Source of the DNA: Symbiodinium natans
Taxonomy: Eukaryota; Sar; Dinophyceae; Suessiales; Symbiodiniaceae
Reading direction: 5' to 3'
Length of the DNA: 64,000 nt
Assembly: GCA_905221605.1 (NCBI GenBank)
Contig: CAJNDS010002668.1
Coordinates: forward strand, 861,501 to 925,500
Below are positions 48,660 to 57,667 of the stretch, in pieces. Under the pieces are notes generated by a model, which was given only the letters and a program-made list of their open reading frames with translations, had not been told where the DNA came from and did no database searches. Position numbers and translations under genes: made by a program. Position 1 is the stretch's first letter, and each line of letters opens with the position of its first letter.

Positions 48660-48767
48660 TATGGGAGTTTCCGAAAATAGGGGTACCCTTTCTGGGGGTC
48701 CCTTGAAGGGGAATCTAGTCTGTTTGGGGTATGACAGGGTGTGCCCCTATTTTGGAAAATGCCCATA
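48660..48767. mobile_element. Inverted-repeat element family 2, full copy
   Basis: 108 bp. TATGGGAGTTTCCGAAAATA at the left pairs with TATTTTGGAAAATGCCCATA at the right, with AGGGGTACCC / GGTGTGCCCCT inside. The interior carries CCCTTGAAGGG and GTTTGGGG. No ORF. Confidence 0.7.
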
Positions 48768-49002
48768 TAACTAGGTAGGCCCTTGGGATATTGGGTTTCA
48801 GAGGATCATGTTCATGATTTTTTCCTTTATGCAGAGGGTTTAAAGGGGCAATCCTAGATAATGACCAAACAGAGGGGTGGGGGGTCGGAAAAATCACCGA
48901 TGATGTTCCCTTGAGGTCCTTATAAACATATGCCATAAAAACTCACCCAAAACCCTATTCTAGATACTAAGGCCCCTCTATTACACCAGGGCCATCCTAG
49001 AA
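48768..49002. other. Unique sequence with a family-3 fragment
   Basis: 48950-48986 (CAAAACCCTATTCTAGATAC then AAGGCCCCTCTATTA) matches sequence at 52.3 and 31.4 kb. Confidence 0.5.
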
Positions 49003-49210
49003 AACCCTAAACCCTAAACCCTAAACCCTAAACCCTAAACCCTAAACCCTAAACCCTAAACCCTAAACCCTAAACCCTAAACCCTAAACCCTAAACCCTA
49101 AACCCTAAACCCTAAACCCTAAACCCTAAACCCTAAACCCTAAACCCGAAACCCGAAACCCGAAACCCGAAACCCTAAGCCCTAAACCCTAAACCCTAAA
49201 CCCTACACCA
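49003..49210 (-). repeat. Long CCCTAAA array with CCCGAAA block
   Basis: About 20 perfect units, then four CCCGAAA, then CCCTAAA. Confidence 0.97.
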
Positions 49211-49236
49211 TCACCACTCTAAACCCCATAAACCTA

Positions 49237-49349
49237 CACAAGAAAGGAAGGTTTCGGGCTCCCAAGAACCCAAGAGGCCCCAACGCCCTGCAGGCCGCTG
49301 GTGCTGGCGATGCAAACCCTCCAAGAAGGGTCGTGGGACCCCGAGCCTG
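49237..49349 (+). CDS. Exon-like island
   Basis: NPRGPNALQAAGAGDANPPR... is the more protein-like of two open plus frames, ending CCTG|GGTTTAGGG. Left edge CCCTACACC. Confidence 0.3.
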
Positions 49350-49427
49350 GGTTTAGGGTTTAGGGTTTAGGGCTTCGGGTTTCGGGTTTAGGGCTTCGGG
49401 TTTCGGGTTTAGGGTTTAGGGTTTTGG
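49350..49427 (+). repeat. TTTAGGG/TTTCGGG array
   Basis: The 21-bp compound TTTAGGGCTTCGGGTTTCGGG is repeated. Confidence 0.9.
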
Positions 49428-49559
49428 GACTATCAAGATTTCGGGTGTCGCGCCTGAAGTGCCGTCAGGGTTTGCAGAGCGTGTAGAAACACAAACCGGC
49501 GAGGGCCAAGTGTCAGGGTGTTGGGGGAACCTGGTTTCAGGGCTCTTGTATTGGTGGGG

Positions 49560-49675
49560 GGAGGAAGGGGGCAAGGGGAAAGGGGAGAGGGGAAAGGGGA
49601 AAGTGGAAAGGGGAAAGCTTACAGGGGAGAGGGGAAAGGGGAAAGGGGGAAAGGGGACAGGGGGCAGGGTTTAAG
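49560..49675 (+). repeat. GGGGAAA-type purine tract
   Basis: (GGGGAAA)n and GGGGAGA variants; it follows an open stretch TIKISGVAPEVPSGFAERVE (49428-49520). Confidence 0.9.
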
Positions 49676-49891
49676 GGTTATGGGTTAAGGGTTACGGGTT
49701 CCGGCTTAAGGGTCACGGCTAAGGGTTAAAGCCGAAGCCCGAAAGTCTAAACCCTCACCTGGAACCCAAATATCTGAGATGGTGTTGCAGACACTTGGTT
49801 GAGCAGGCGGAAGCCGAAAGCTCTTAGCTCTCACTCTAGGTCACTCACCAGCAGCCTCGCTTAGTTGCGGCGATTTGCTCTCTTTCCCGGG

Positions 49892-49918
49892 TCCCCCCCC
49901 CCAAAAAAAAAAAAAAAA
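49892..49918. repeat. C(10)A(16) run
   Basis: A C run passing directly into an A run; the mirror type (T15 G18) occurs at 53040 and C9A8 at 38440. Confidence 0.9.
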
Positions 49919-49989
49919 CCTGCAAAGCCCATGAATCGAACGAAGCGCTCCCTACGAGAGGCTAGGCAACTTGCCTTATGGTCCGTATG

Positions 49990-50070
49990 TTGGGATGTTC
50001 CCCCCCCTATACGAACCTGAATAGGGATCACAATCGGGGGTACTATAATCTCTATCATATCAAGGACAAA
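49990..50070. mobile_element. MITE family 1, copy E, truncated
   Basis: Left end TTGGGATGTTCCCCCCCCTA, then AATAGGGATCACAATCGGGG and TACTATAATCTCTAT. The right terminus is replaced by CCCTAAA repeat. Confidence 0.7.
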
Positions 50071-50111
50071 AGCTAAACCCTAAACCCTAACCCTAAACCC
50101 TAAACTATAGT

Positions 50112-50217
50112 ATGTGATACCGCCCACGAAAGCCCGAAAGAGAGCTGCAGATCCATCGGAGTAGGCTTGAAACGGGGAAGGACGAAAACCAAGAAGCCCC
50201 TTCCCCCTTGCCGGGTT
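50112..50217 (+). CDS. Exon-like island abutting TTTAGGG
   Basis: Reads DTAHESPKESCRSIGVGLKR... to ...KKPLPPCR, Lys-rich, GC3 about 67%, ending TGCCGG|GTTTAGGG. Confidence 0.4.
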
Positions 50218-50310
50218 TAGGGTTTAGGGTTTAGGGTTTAGGGTTTAGGAATTAGGGTTTAGGGTTTAGGAATTAGGGTTTAGGGTCTAGGGTTTAGGGT
50301 TTAGGGTTTC
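50218..50310 (+). repeat. TTTAGGG array
   Basis: With a duplicated GGAATTAGGGTTTAGGG variant. Confidence 0.95.
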
Positions 50311-50945
50311 GGGACCCCTCACCTAGATACAGCACACTGGGCCTTTTGTCCCTCGAGGTCATGCTTGGTGGCCTTCGGCGAGGATCGGGCCTGCTCGAGG
50401 GAAATGCTTCCCTGAACCCTAAACCCTAACCCTAAACCCTAACCCTAAACCCCAAACCGTACTTTTTTAGGGCACGCAAGAAGGGACCCTAATGTAGACA
50501 GCGGCGCATATGGCCGCACATGCAAGATCTTTTCCTTCATGTTCAGGCTTGCACAGCTACTCAAAGACATGCTCCGCGTGCATCATGTCCTCAAACTGCC
50601 CGGCGATGCACATTGTAGAGGAGCCTACGGTTTATGCATACCACCAGCACCGACGTGACGGATGCGCCCAATGTTTGTCTTACTGGCCTTACCCAGGAAT
50701 TCCGGAGCTCGTCGTAACGCAGAAATCCTTTCAGGAACGTCAGGATACCTAAGGCCTGAGGCATCAAAATGGTTTCGTTCTGGGTCCCAAAGTTCGGAGT
50801 CCCAAAGCCATAAACCGTTTTATCATAAACCCCAAGAAGCGGCGCCATCCCAAGTGGCATGTCCTGGGTTTGTTTCTTCTCATCCCTGACGGGGCAGGAT
50901 GTGCCTTCTGGGCAGCAGACGCTGCAACCTCAGCATGGCCCGACA
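50311..50945. other. Unique sequence with ambiguous frames
   Basis: Short CCCTAAA tract at 50413-50455. After GGCTTGCACAG near 50559 a frame reads LLKDMLRVHHVLKLPGDAHC...; another plus frame is open from 50510 to 50752. One may be an exon. Confidence 0.3.
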
Positions 50946-51030
50946 AAGTTTGGGGTTTGGGGTTTGGGGTTTAGGGTTTAGGGTTTAGGGTTTGGGGTTT
51001 GGGGTTTGGGGTTTGGGGTTAGGGGTTTAG
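50946..51030 (+). repeat. TTTGGGG/TTTAGGG array
   Basis: TTTGGGG blocks on both sides of TTTAGGG. Confidence 0.9.
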
Positions 51031-51765
51031 CGCAAGGGTGCCTCGAAAGCCGAGCTGCTGTGTTTGGGTCAGTTGAAGAGGTTTCGGCTGCCAAAGGCCC
51101 AATGAAGGTTCCGGCCTGTGGCATTTTTGCTTAGCCAGAAGGAAGGACGCTAGATGTTTGGTCCTCTGTGCCCAGATTCTTGGTGGCTCTGTCACAAAGC
51201 TCACAAGCCCTTGCAGATCTTCCTCAGTGCCCCACGAAGGACAATCGCTCGTTGCCTTAAGGAGCCTAAGGCTGCAACGAAGGCTGTGCCGACTCTCATG
51301 CAGTGTCTGCAACGAGGTCTGCATCAGCCACGCCGATTGAAGTCAGCCGCGTGAGTTCGGACGGTGGCCTGCAGACAGTACGAGCCTGAGGGTTCAGAGT
51401 GGCAAGCCTCTTATTCCGTAGCCATTTTTAAACATTGTAGTTTCAACTCGGTCTTGGTGGCTGTCTGAGCCCGCCCCATGCTCCAACTTCCCTCGGTTGA
51501 GTTTAGGGTTTGGATTCTTGCCGACCCTTCATGCCACAATTCCTTCCAGGCGCAAGACCCGGTGACCCCCAAACAACCCTAAGCAACCCCAAACCCGAAA
51601 CTCTCAACCCCGCACCCCAAACCCTGAGCCCGCCACGCTAAACCGCAGCCGCCTCTGGCCGCTGAGGTGTATCGCGTGCCGATTCCCTCTGCCTGCAATT
51701 CCTTGAGCTTCTGCTACAAGACCGCGCGCCCTGCACCATGCTCAAGGGCGGCTAGGTTGGTAGGG
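51031..51765. other. Unique sequence, several overlapping frames
   Basis: 51019-51324 is open on both strands. 51650-51713 is open on minus (KLKELQAEGIGTRYTSAARG) after TCTTGTAG and with a GTTTAG donor, GC3 about 74%, but plus is also open. Strand cannot be decided by eye. Confidence 0.3.
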
Positions 51766-52155
51766 TTCAGGGTTCAGGGTTCAGGGTTTAGGGTTTCGGG
51801 TTTGGGGCTGAGGATTTAGGGTTTAGGATTTAGGGTTTAGGGTTTAGGGTTTAGGGTTAAGGGTTTGCATCACGCTCGAACACGTTTGCCCTCGGAGCCG
51901 GGGGCTGAGGGTTTTTGACTCCATTCCGAGCTTTTGTTCTGTAACGGGCGAGCCTAAACCCTAAACCCTAGACTCTCAACCCTGAACCCTGAACCCTGAA
52001 CCCGCAACCCTTACCGCTAAACCCTAAACCCTAAACCCTAAACCCTAAACCCTAAACCCTAAGCCCTAAGCCCTAAGCCCTAAGCCCTAAGCCCTAGACC
52101 CTAAACCCTAAACCCTGAACCCTAAACCCCAAACCCCAAACCCTAAACCCTATCC
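51766..52155. repeat. TTTAGGG then CCCTAAA/CCCTAAG arrays
   Basis: G-rich 51766-51870; C-rich 51955-52155 with a CCCTAAG block at 52055-52095. Confidence 0.9.
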
Positions 52156-52168
52156 TTGGGCTCTTGTC

Positions 52169-52279
52169 ATGGCGGGTTCTGGCAGCTCCCGTGAGAAACT
52201 TGGAAGTGAGATTACAGCAACAAGCCGGAGAATCGAGAGGAAGTACAAAAGGGGGCGGAATAGAGTTATACTATTCTAA
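52169..52279 (+). CDS. Small ORF, possible first exon, 36 aa
   Basis: ATG-start frame MAGSGSSREKLGSEITATSR then RIERKYKRGRN..., ending in TAA within a family-3 element. Ser-rich start and strongly basic end suit an N-terminal exon. Family unknown. Confidence 0.4.
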   Translation: MAGSGSSREKLGSEITATSRRIERKYKRGRNRVILF

Positions 52280-52392
52280 TCCCCCAAAACCCTATTCTAA
52301 TTTCTCTTATCCCTTATGGTCCCTTTATAGTTATACAAGAATAGACCCCCAAACCCTCTTCTAATTGTGAAGGCCCCTATATTAATAGTAGG
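52265..52392. mobile_element. Inverted-repeat element family 3
   Basis: ATACTATTCTAATCCCCCAA, CTTATGGTCCCTTTATAG and TTCTAATTGTGAAGGCCCCT. Related to 31232-31430 and 48950-48986. Ends are loosely complementary (ACTATTCTAAT / ATTAATAGT). Confidence 0.45.
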
Positions 52393-52476
52393 CACCTGCA
52401 GCGGTGGAGGTGCGCAGTCAGCAGCAAAGTAGTAGCTAGGACCCAGCTTTGGCCATGATTCCACCCTTTTTAGGGT

Positions 52477-52665
52477 TTAGGTTCCCTCATAAGCAAGCCC
52501 CTTTAACACCAAAAAAGGGGCCGCAGCACCCGTTTTATTCCCAGGTGTAGAGGTAGAAATGGAATTTTCCGCAGAAGCCCTAAAAAGCCCGTCTGGCTTC
52601 GCGCGGAGAAAAAAGTCCGCAGGAGCTCTGCTCATCTTCTTTGCCCTCCCGACGGGCTTGATCAT
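52477..52665 (-). CDS. Minus-strand ORF, 62 aa
   Basis: ATG 52665 to TAA. Reads MIKPVGRAKKMSRAPADFFL then RAKPDGLFRASAENSIST... to ...GLAYEGT. Basic first half; protein-like throughout. In-frame sequence continues upstream (PHR), so it may be an exon end. Confidence 0.4.
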   Translation of the reverse strand: MIKPVGRAKKMSRAPADFFLRAKPDGLFRASAENSISTSTPGNKTGAAAPFLVLKGLAYEGT

Positions 52666-52719
52666 CCTGTGGGGTGAGGGTTTCGGATTTAGGGTTTCAG
52701 CCTTCAAGGGTCTGGGCCC

Positions 52720-53039
52720 TAAAGCCTAAACCCTAAACCCTAAACCCTAAACCCTAAATCCTAAACCCTAAAACCATCAAAACTCTCCAAGCCTCAAACC
52801 CTTTAGGCTCCAAGGTCTTTCTCGGCTTCCCGGATGTGGATAGTTCTCGAAATTAGGGTTCTTTTTTCTGGGTCCGATATGTACTACGGCACCTTATAAG
52901 AAGGACTTCAAAGGGACCTTCATGTGGGTTTGAGGGTGTAGGATTCTCTTAGGGCCTTTGAGGTCTCCTCAGAAAGTCGGCGTTACCTTTTAGGGTTTGG
53001 GGGCTAGTGAGTCTTTTAAAAGCCCTCCAAAATCTGAAG
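52720..53039. other. CCCTAAA tract and unique sequence
   Basis: CCCTAAA at 52728-52770; unique remainder with a possible decayed family-2 relative near 52870-52930. Confidence 0.4.
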
Positions 53040-53072
53040 TTTTTTTTTTTTTTGGGGGGGGGGGGGGGGGCC
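53040..53072. repeat. T(15)G(18) run
   Basis: Two abutting homopolymers, the complement of the C-then-A runs elsewhere. Confidence 0.9.
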
Positions 53073-53127
53073 TTCTTAGAGAGGAGGCAAGAGTGCCGAT
53101 GACTCTACGCATCAGAAGGGGCTGTTA

Positions 53128-53295
53128 ATGGCAATGGCCAGGCAGCTGCACAGACGGACTGCAGCTCGTTTTCAACTTACTCAGCAGCAGCTTGGCTTTC
53201 AGCGGGCGGGGGGGGGGGATATGGGGGTTGCCGAAATTTATTGGACACTTTATTGGGGTCCTGTTTATAAGGGAATCCGAGTATTTGGGGTCTAA
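53128..53295 (+). CDS. ORF whose 3' end is a family-2 element
   Basis: MAMARQLHRRTAARFQLTQQ then QLGFQRAGGG, after which the frame enters the inverted-repeat element at 53219 and stops at 53295. The first 30 codons are basic and Gln-rich; the rest is element. A coding end may have been replaced by the insertion. Confidence 0.35.
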   Translation: MAMARQLHRRTAARFQLTQQQLGFQRAGGGDMGVAEIYWTLYWGPVYKGIRVFGV

Positions 53296-53330
53296 TTTTA
53301 GGGGTCCCCTATATTCGTAAAATTCCATAT
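53219..53330. mobile_element. Inverted-repeat element family 2, copy
   Basis: ATATGGGGGTTGCCGAAATT at the left, TATATTCGTAAAATTCCATAT at the right; interior GGGGTCCTGTTTATAAGGGA and GTATTTGGGGTC as in other copies. Confidence 0.65.
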
Positions 53331-53413
53331 GGGCAAAGGGTGCAGGGTGTCAGCATTCCCTGGCAGTGCACACACACACACACACACTCAAACAGCCTAG
53401 CAGCGAATTCGGA

Positions 53414-53465
53414 CGTTTAGGGTTTAGGGTTTAGGGTTTAGGGTTTGGGGTTTAGGGTTTAGGGC
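53414..53465 (+). repeat. TTTAGGG tract
   Basis: Seven units; follows a (CA)n run at 53370-53387. Confidence 0.9.
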
Positions 53466-54384
53466 TGTGTCCTATCAGCATAGTGCTTGCTTTGTGTATG
53501 GCATCAAGCCGCAGAGGAAGATTTCTTGTACCACGCGCCAACACCCAAAAAGTGCGCCCCCCCCCCCCCCCCCCCCCCCCCAAGCGCTCTAGGGTTCAGG
53601 GTTGAGGGTCTCGGATTTAGGGTTCAGGGTTGTCAATCGGCATCTTCTTTCAGGTTGTCCACGCCAACATGTCCTTTTGGATTTCGGGTTGACCACAAAC
53701 CAACTTTGTCTGGAAAAGGGTGCAGGGTCTTTGAGCCACTGTCCCCTGTGAAACGATTCGGGGTTTTCAGTCTACATCTTCTTTCAAGGCTCCGAACTGT
53801 CCTTGCAGGGTTCAGGGCTCCGGTTGCAGGTTTAAGGTTTACACGGGCTTCGGGTTTCCTAGCTTTTCCCTGTCAGACCAACGCAGTGGGTTTTGTGGCT
53901 TCAGGATCCATAGGAGGGACTGAACGGGAGGTTCGTAGGCTTGCGAAAAGTCCAGACCCCTAGGAACCAGCCTCCAAATGATGGGGGGCCCTTGCGCTCA
54001 CCTCACAAAAGCATCTTGTCCGACAGTAACTCAAATCCAGGGGCCCAGGCCGAAGCAACCTGGGGAGATTCGGGGCTGCAGCAGCGGGTTTCGGCTAGGA
54101 TCTTAACTGTTTTTTAAGGCTGCAGGACCTTTGGGTGCTGCTTGCTTGAGTTGCAGATTAAGAGCTTTGCAAAGTCTTTAAACTGCTTTCTTAAGCAAGT
54201 AATTGTTTTGTATCAAGCCCGCGCTTCAGGTGAGACCAGTTGTGCATACGACAACCCTGGCATAGCGCGCCTCACTTAGCGTTTCGTGCCTTTTAGGCTT
54301 AAGGTCCAGGATTTAGGTTTAGGGCGTAGGGTTAGGATTTTTGGGTCGTTTTTGCTTTCTTTTAAAGGCGGTGCTTGCCCCAAG
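53466..54384. other. Unique sequence with poly-C run
   Basis: C run at about 53558-53581 after an open stretch (YGIKPQRKISCTTRQHPKSA). A plus frame stays open 53487-53963 (158 codons), but its first half is poly-Pro and GFRV repeat. No gene called. Confidence 0.35.
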
Positions 54385-54486
54385 ATGCGCCAATACCTGG
54401 GGGCCAATGTAACTCATTGGGCTCTTAGCTCTCTGCCGGGGCTGCTATGTCTTCGCCCAGACCTCAGAAAGGGCCCAGGAGCCTAG
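54385..54486 (+). CDS. Small ORF, 33 aa
   Basis: ATG directly after TTGCCCCAAG; reads MRQYLGANVTHWALSSLPGL... to ...RKGPGA and TAG. Could be a terminal exon. Family unknown. Confidence 0.35.
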   Translation: MRQYLGANVTHWALSSLPGLLCLRPDLRKGPGA

Positions 54487-54494
54487 AATTAAGA

Positions 54495-54779
54495 TCCACC
54501 CCCCCCCCCTTCCCCCCCACCCCCCCCCCTTGAAAGTGTGCGTTTGGGCCAATTGCAGGTTCAGGGCTATAGGGTTTAGGGTTCAGGGTTTAGGGTGTAG
54601 GGGACTTTCACGCCCTCCGCGTTTGTTTGGGGTTTATGGGTTTAGGAGTTTTAGGCTCCAGGTGTTTCTCGTTTTTCTCTGAGGCCACCAATGAACAAGT
54701 AAACTGCCGCGTGGTAGTGCAAGCCTGGCATGGTGAATCTAGCATGGTGAGTCCAGCCTTCTACAGCCAAAAATTCGAT

Positions 54780-54810
<31 letters not shown>

Positions 54811-54811
54811 G

Positions 54812-54868
<57 letters not shown>

Positions 54869-54898
54869 GTATATATATATATATATATCCCAACCCTG
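54495..54898. other. C-rich run, TTTAGGG scraps and (TA)n microsatellite
   Basis: C-rich at 54499-54530, degenerate TTTAGGG 54560-54605 and (TA)n with TG interruptions 54780-54890. No gene. Confidence 0.6.
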
Positions 54899-55048
54899 AA
54901 GCCTAGCTTCTCTCCAACCCGACATCCCAAAGCAAACGGGCCTAAACCCTGTTCACCGATCACCTTCGTGATGCATTGGAGTTCTTTTGGTTTCTTTGGG
55001 TTTTCGGGTGAGGAGGCAGTGTACAGGCTCTGCCAGCCACTGCCCTGA
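54899..55048 (+). CDS. Exon-like frame, 49 codons
   Basis: Reads [20 protein letters not shown]... to ...[10 protein letters not shown] and TGA. Bias improves toward the 3' end. Family unknown. Confidence 0.3.
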   Translation, partial: KPSFSPTRHPKANGPKPCSPITFVMHWSSFGFFGFSGEEAVYRLCQPLP

Positions 55049-55084
55049 GCCGTAAAACCCTAGACGCTAGGCCCTTGAATCATT

Positions 55085-55230
55085 CAAGTTTGAACCCTGA
55101 ACCCTAAACCGTTGAAGCCCGACCCCCGAAACCCTAGATTCCGAAACCCGAAGCCCTAAACCCTAGACCCCTAGACCCTAGACCCTAGACCCTAAACCCT
55201 AAACCCTAAACCCCAACCCTTGAACCCCAG
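55085..55230 (-). repeat. CCCTAGA/CCCTAAA degenerate tract
   Basis: Ends CCCTTGAACCCCAG at the next island. Confidence 0.85.
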
Positions 55231-55320
55231 ACGAAGCTAAGGAGCATCTCCATCTCGACTGACCAGTCTCAGCTCGTCTCATCCGAGAACAACTTTTTCA
55301 AAGTCTACAAGGCCGCGGCC
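55231..55320 (+). CDS. Exon-like island, GC3 about 77%
   Basis: After AACCCCAG the frame reads TKLRSISISTDQSQLVSSEN... to ...FFKVYKAAA and runs into CCCTAAA. 24 of 31 codons end in G or C. One of the better islands; family unknown. Confidence 0.45.
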
Positions 55321-55535
55321 CTAAACCCTAAACCCTAAACCCTCAACCCGAAGCCCTAAACCCTAAATCCTAAACCCCAAACCCCAACCTTTCGGTGGAG
55401 GGCTCCGGGGGTTCTTGGGCTGTTGTTGGAGGTTCTAGGGCTCCAGGGATGAGGGTTTCTTTCTGAGGGTTCAGGGTTTAGGGTTTAGGGTTTGGGGTTT
55501 AGGGTTTAGGGTTTAGGGTTCAGGGTTTAGGGAAC
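55321..55535. repeat. CCCTAAA and TTTAGGG tracts
   Basis: CCCTAAA 55321-55390 and TTTAGGG 55465-55535 around a short unique spacer. Confidence 0.85.
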
Positions 55536-55552
55536 CTGAAAACTCGCCCCAG

Positions 55553-55637
55553 ACTCTGGGAAACATGCCTGGTTGCGAACAACTTTGCCGGGTTTTTGGA
55601 TAGGCAGAAAGCTGACACAGCTGGAGGCAGCTACAAG
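55553..55637 (+). CDS. Exon-like island with splice edges
   Basis: CGCCCCAG|A CTC at the left and TACAAG|GTTAAAG at the right. Reads LWETCLVANNFAGFLDRQKA..., 28 codons, natural composition. Family unknown. Confidence 0.4.
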
Positions 55638-55945
55638 GTTAAAGTTTGGGGGTTTAGGGTTTAGGGTTTAGGGTTTAGCTAGAAGGTTTAAAGTTGGGGG
55701 GTTTTGGGTGTTCGGCGTTCGGTTTTCAGAATTTAGGGTTTAAGGGTGCAGGCTTTAGGATCTTTAGGGTTGTCGGGTGTAGGATATGTGTACCAAGACA
55801 CGAGATGAGGGCGATTTCAGTTCAACTTCTTTGTTTTGCACCTCAGGGCTTGCGGGACAGAGGATAAACACAGGTGGCTGTTAGGGTTTAGGGTTTAGGG
55901 TTTAGGGTTTAGGGTTTAGGGTTTAGGGTTTAGGGTTTAGGGGTT
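55638..55945 (+). repeat. TTTAGGG tracts and unique spacer
   Basis: Degenerate to 55780, unique 55785-55880, then perfect TTTAGGG 55885-55945. Confidence 0.8.
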
Positions 55946-55964
55946 TTGGGTATTTCTCCCCAAG

Positions 55965-56048
55965 AAACATGGACCCTGGTGGTAGATTCCTCATGTTGTC
56001 GGTGCTGACTCATGTAAAGCTCCGGCTGATCCAGGTCGAGTTCGGCAG
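55965..56048 (+). CDS. Exon-like island with consensus donor
   Basis: After TTCTCCCCAAG reads NMDPGGRFLMLSVLTHVKLR... and ends TTCGGCAG|GTAAGG, a textbook donor. GC3 about 74%. A possible next exon begins after CCCGCAAG at 56090. Confidence 0.45.
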
Positions 56049-56129
56049 GTAAGGTCAACCTTTGGAAACCCACGCCGCATGCCCGCAAGGTGCCGGCGCC
56101 GACTGCGTCCTCGTCCTGAGGCGCATCAG

Positions 56130-56424
56130 GGGTTAAGGGTTTAGGGTTTAGGGTTTAGGGTCTAAGGTTTGGGAATTAGGGTTTAGGGTTTAGGAGGTTG
56201 AAGGAGGGCGGGGTAGCGGTTCAGGCGAGTTAGGATATTGAGGGGTTCGGGGCATTTGGAGGGCGTAAGGGCGGAACAGCAAGGGTTTGGGGTCCGGCCG
56301 AGGTGCGAGGTGAGTATCATCTTAGTTTTGGTCACCAGCCTCCAAACCCCTAAACACACTCAGACACCCTGAAGCCTTCCGCTAGCTTTGGGCTCTCTCT
56401 TTTTCCGGGGCTTTGGCGGGTCGT
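56130..56424. other. Degenerate TTTAGGG and unique sequence
   Basis: G-rich repeat 56132-56205, then unique DNA without supported genes. Confidence 0.4.
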
Positions 56425-56578
56425 TCATCCTCGACCCCGGGCGCGATAAAGTCTCCTAAGCACTCTCCACGGTCCCAGCCTAAGAAGCTTTAAATCAGGA
56501 GTCTCCCCAACATAGTCAACATAGTGTAAGAACTCCTTCAAGGAGAGGTATTGGGCTCCAGGGGTCCTCTGCCTCCCA
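56425..56578 (-). CDS. Minus-strand terminal exon-like frame, 51 codons
   Basis: On minus, GGGAGGCAG precedes RTPGAQYLSLKEFLHYVDYV... to ...RRLYRARGRG and TGA. Strong protein-like order (acidic/aromatic, then basic). In-frame sequence is open further upstream. Family unknown. Confidence 0.4.
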
Positions 56579-56694
56579 GGACTGGATTTTCGGCATCCCG
56601 TGATTCGCTTATTGCCTTCCGACGTGCGCGCTTAGCTGGGATGCGGGGTCAGGCCAGAGCGTCAGGTGGTCGCTAGGTCGGCCCTTGAGATGCT

Positions 56695-56800
56695 TTAGGG
56701 TTTAGGGTGTGGTTTATAGGGTTTAGGGTTTAGGGTTTGGGGTTTGGGGTTTGGGGTTTAGGGTTTAGGGCTTAGGGTTTAGGGCTTAGGGTCTAGGTTT
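56695..56800 (+). repeat. TTTAGGG/TTTGGGG array
   Basis: With CTTAGGG units at the right. Confidence 0.9.
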
Positions 56801-56815
56801 ATTGGGCTAAAGAGG

Positions 56816-56938
56816 ATGTTGCTTCGGAAAACGTTCGAGGAGGGTTCAAACCATTGGGGGTTGGATGGCAAGGGGTTTTGGTGTTTGGGAGGCGGGGTTG
56901 TGCAGTGTATATTCTGCTACCACACCTCCAACATGTAA
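56816..56938 (+). CDS. Small ORF, 40 aa
   Basis: MLLRKTFEEGSNHWGLDGKG... to ...CIFCYHTSNM and TAA. Directly precedes a CCCTCAA array. Family unknown; two longer frames overlap but read into repeat. Confidence 0.3.
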   Translation: MLLRKTFEEGSNHWGLDGKGFWCLGGGVVQCIFCYHTSNM

Positions 56939-56949
56939 ACACATTACAT

Positions 56950-56970
56950 CTCAACCCTCAACCCTCAACA

Positions 56971-57037
<67 letters not shown>

Positions 57038-57160
57038 ACCCCCAACCCTCACCCCGCAACCCGCAACCCGCAACCCTGAACCCATATTAGACCCTAAACC
57101 CTAAACCCTAAACCCTAAACCCTGAACCCTAAACCCTACACCCTGAACCCTAAACCCGAG
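56950..57160 (-). repeat. CCCTCAA array then CCCTAAA
   Basis: About thirteen CCCTCAA units, a few CCCGCAA, then CCCTAAA. Confidence 0.95.
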
Positions 57161-57231
57161 AACCAATCATAGGCCAAGGACTGGCACCGCCGACCAGCAC
57201 AGATCTCACATCCTCTCACCAGATTCAACAG

Positions 57232-57337
57232 ATATGATTTCCGAAATGGGGGTACCTCTTTGGGGTCCTTATGATAAGGGAATCCAACCATTCGGGGGTC
57301 GATTTTGGGGGTCTCCTATTTTCGTCAACCCCCATAT
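57232..57337. mobile_element. Inverted-repeat element family 2, copy
   Basis: ATATGATTTCCGAAATGGGG ... CTCCTATTTTCGTCAACCCC then CATAT; interior GGGGTCCTTATGATAAGGGA and TTCGGGGGTC. Preceded by an open stretch (RPRTGTADQHRSHILSPDST). Confidence 0.65.
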
Positions 57338-57389
57338 GGAGGCTAAACCCTCAACGCCAAATCTGATGAGGGTTTAGGGTGTAGGGTTG

Positions 57390-57660
57390 GCCTAAACCCT
57401 AAACCCTAAACCCTAAACCCTAAACCCTAAACCCTAAACCCTAAACCCTAAACCCTAAGCCCTAAACCCTAAACCCTAAACCCTAAATCCTTTGGGGTTC
57501 AGGGTTTAGGGCTTGGGGTTAGGGTTCCTAAGCCCCACAGTATAGGGGGTAGGGTTTAGGGCCTTAACTTAACCCTAAACTTCAAGAGCAAACCCTAAAC
57601 CCCAAACCCTAAACCCTAAACCCTAAACCCTAAACCCGAAACCCGAAACCCCAAACCCAA
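57390..57660 (-). repeat. CCCTAAA arrays
   Basis: 57390-57490 and 57575-57655, with a TTTAGGG scrap between. Confidence 0.9.
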
Positions 57661-57667
57661 ACCTTCA

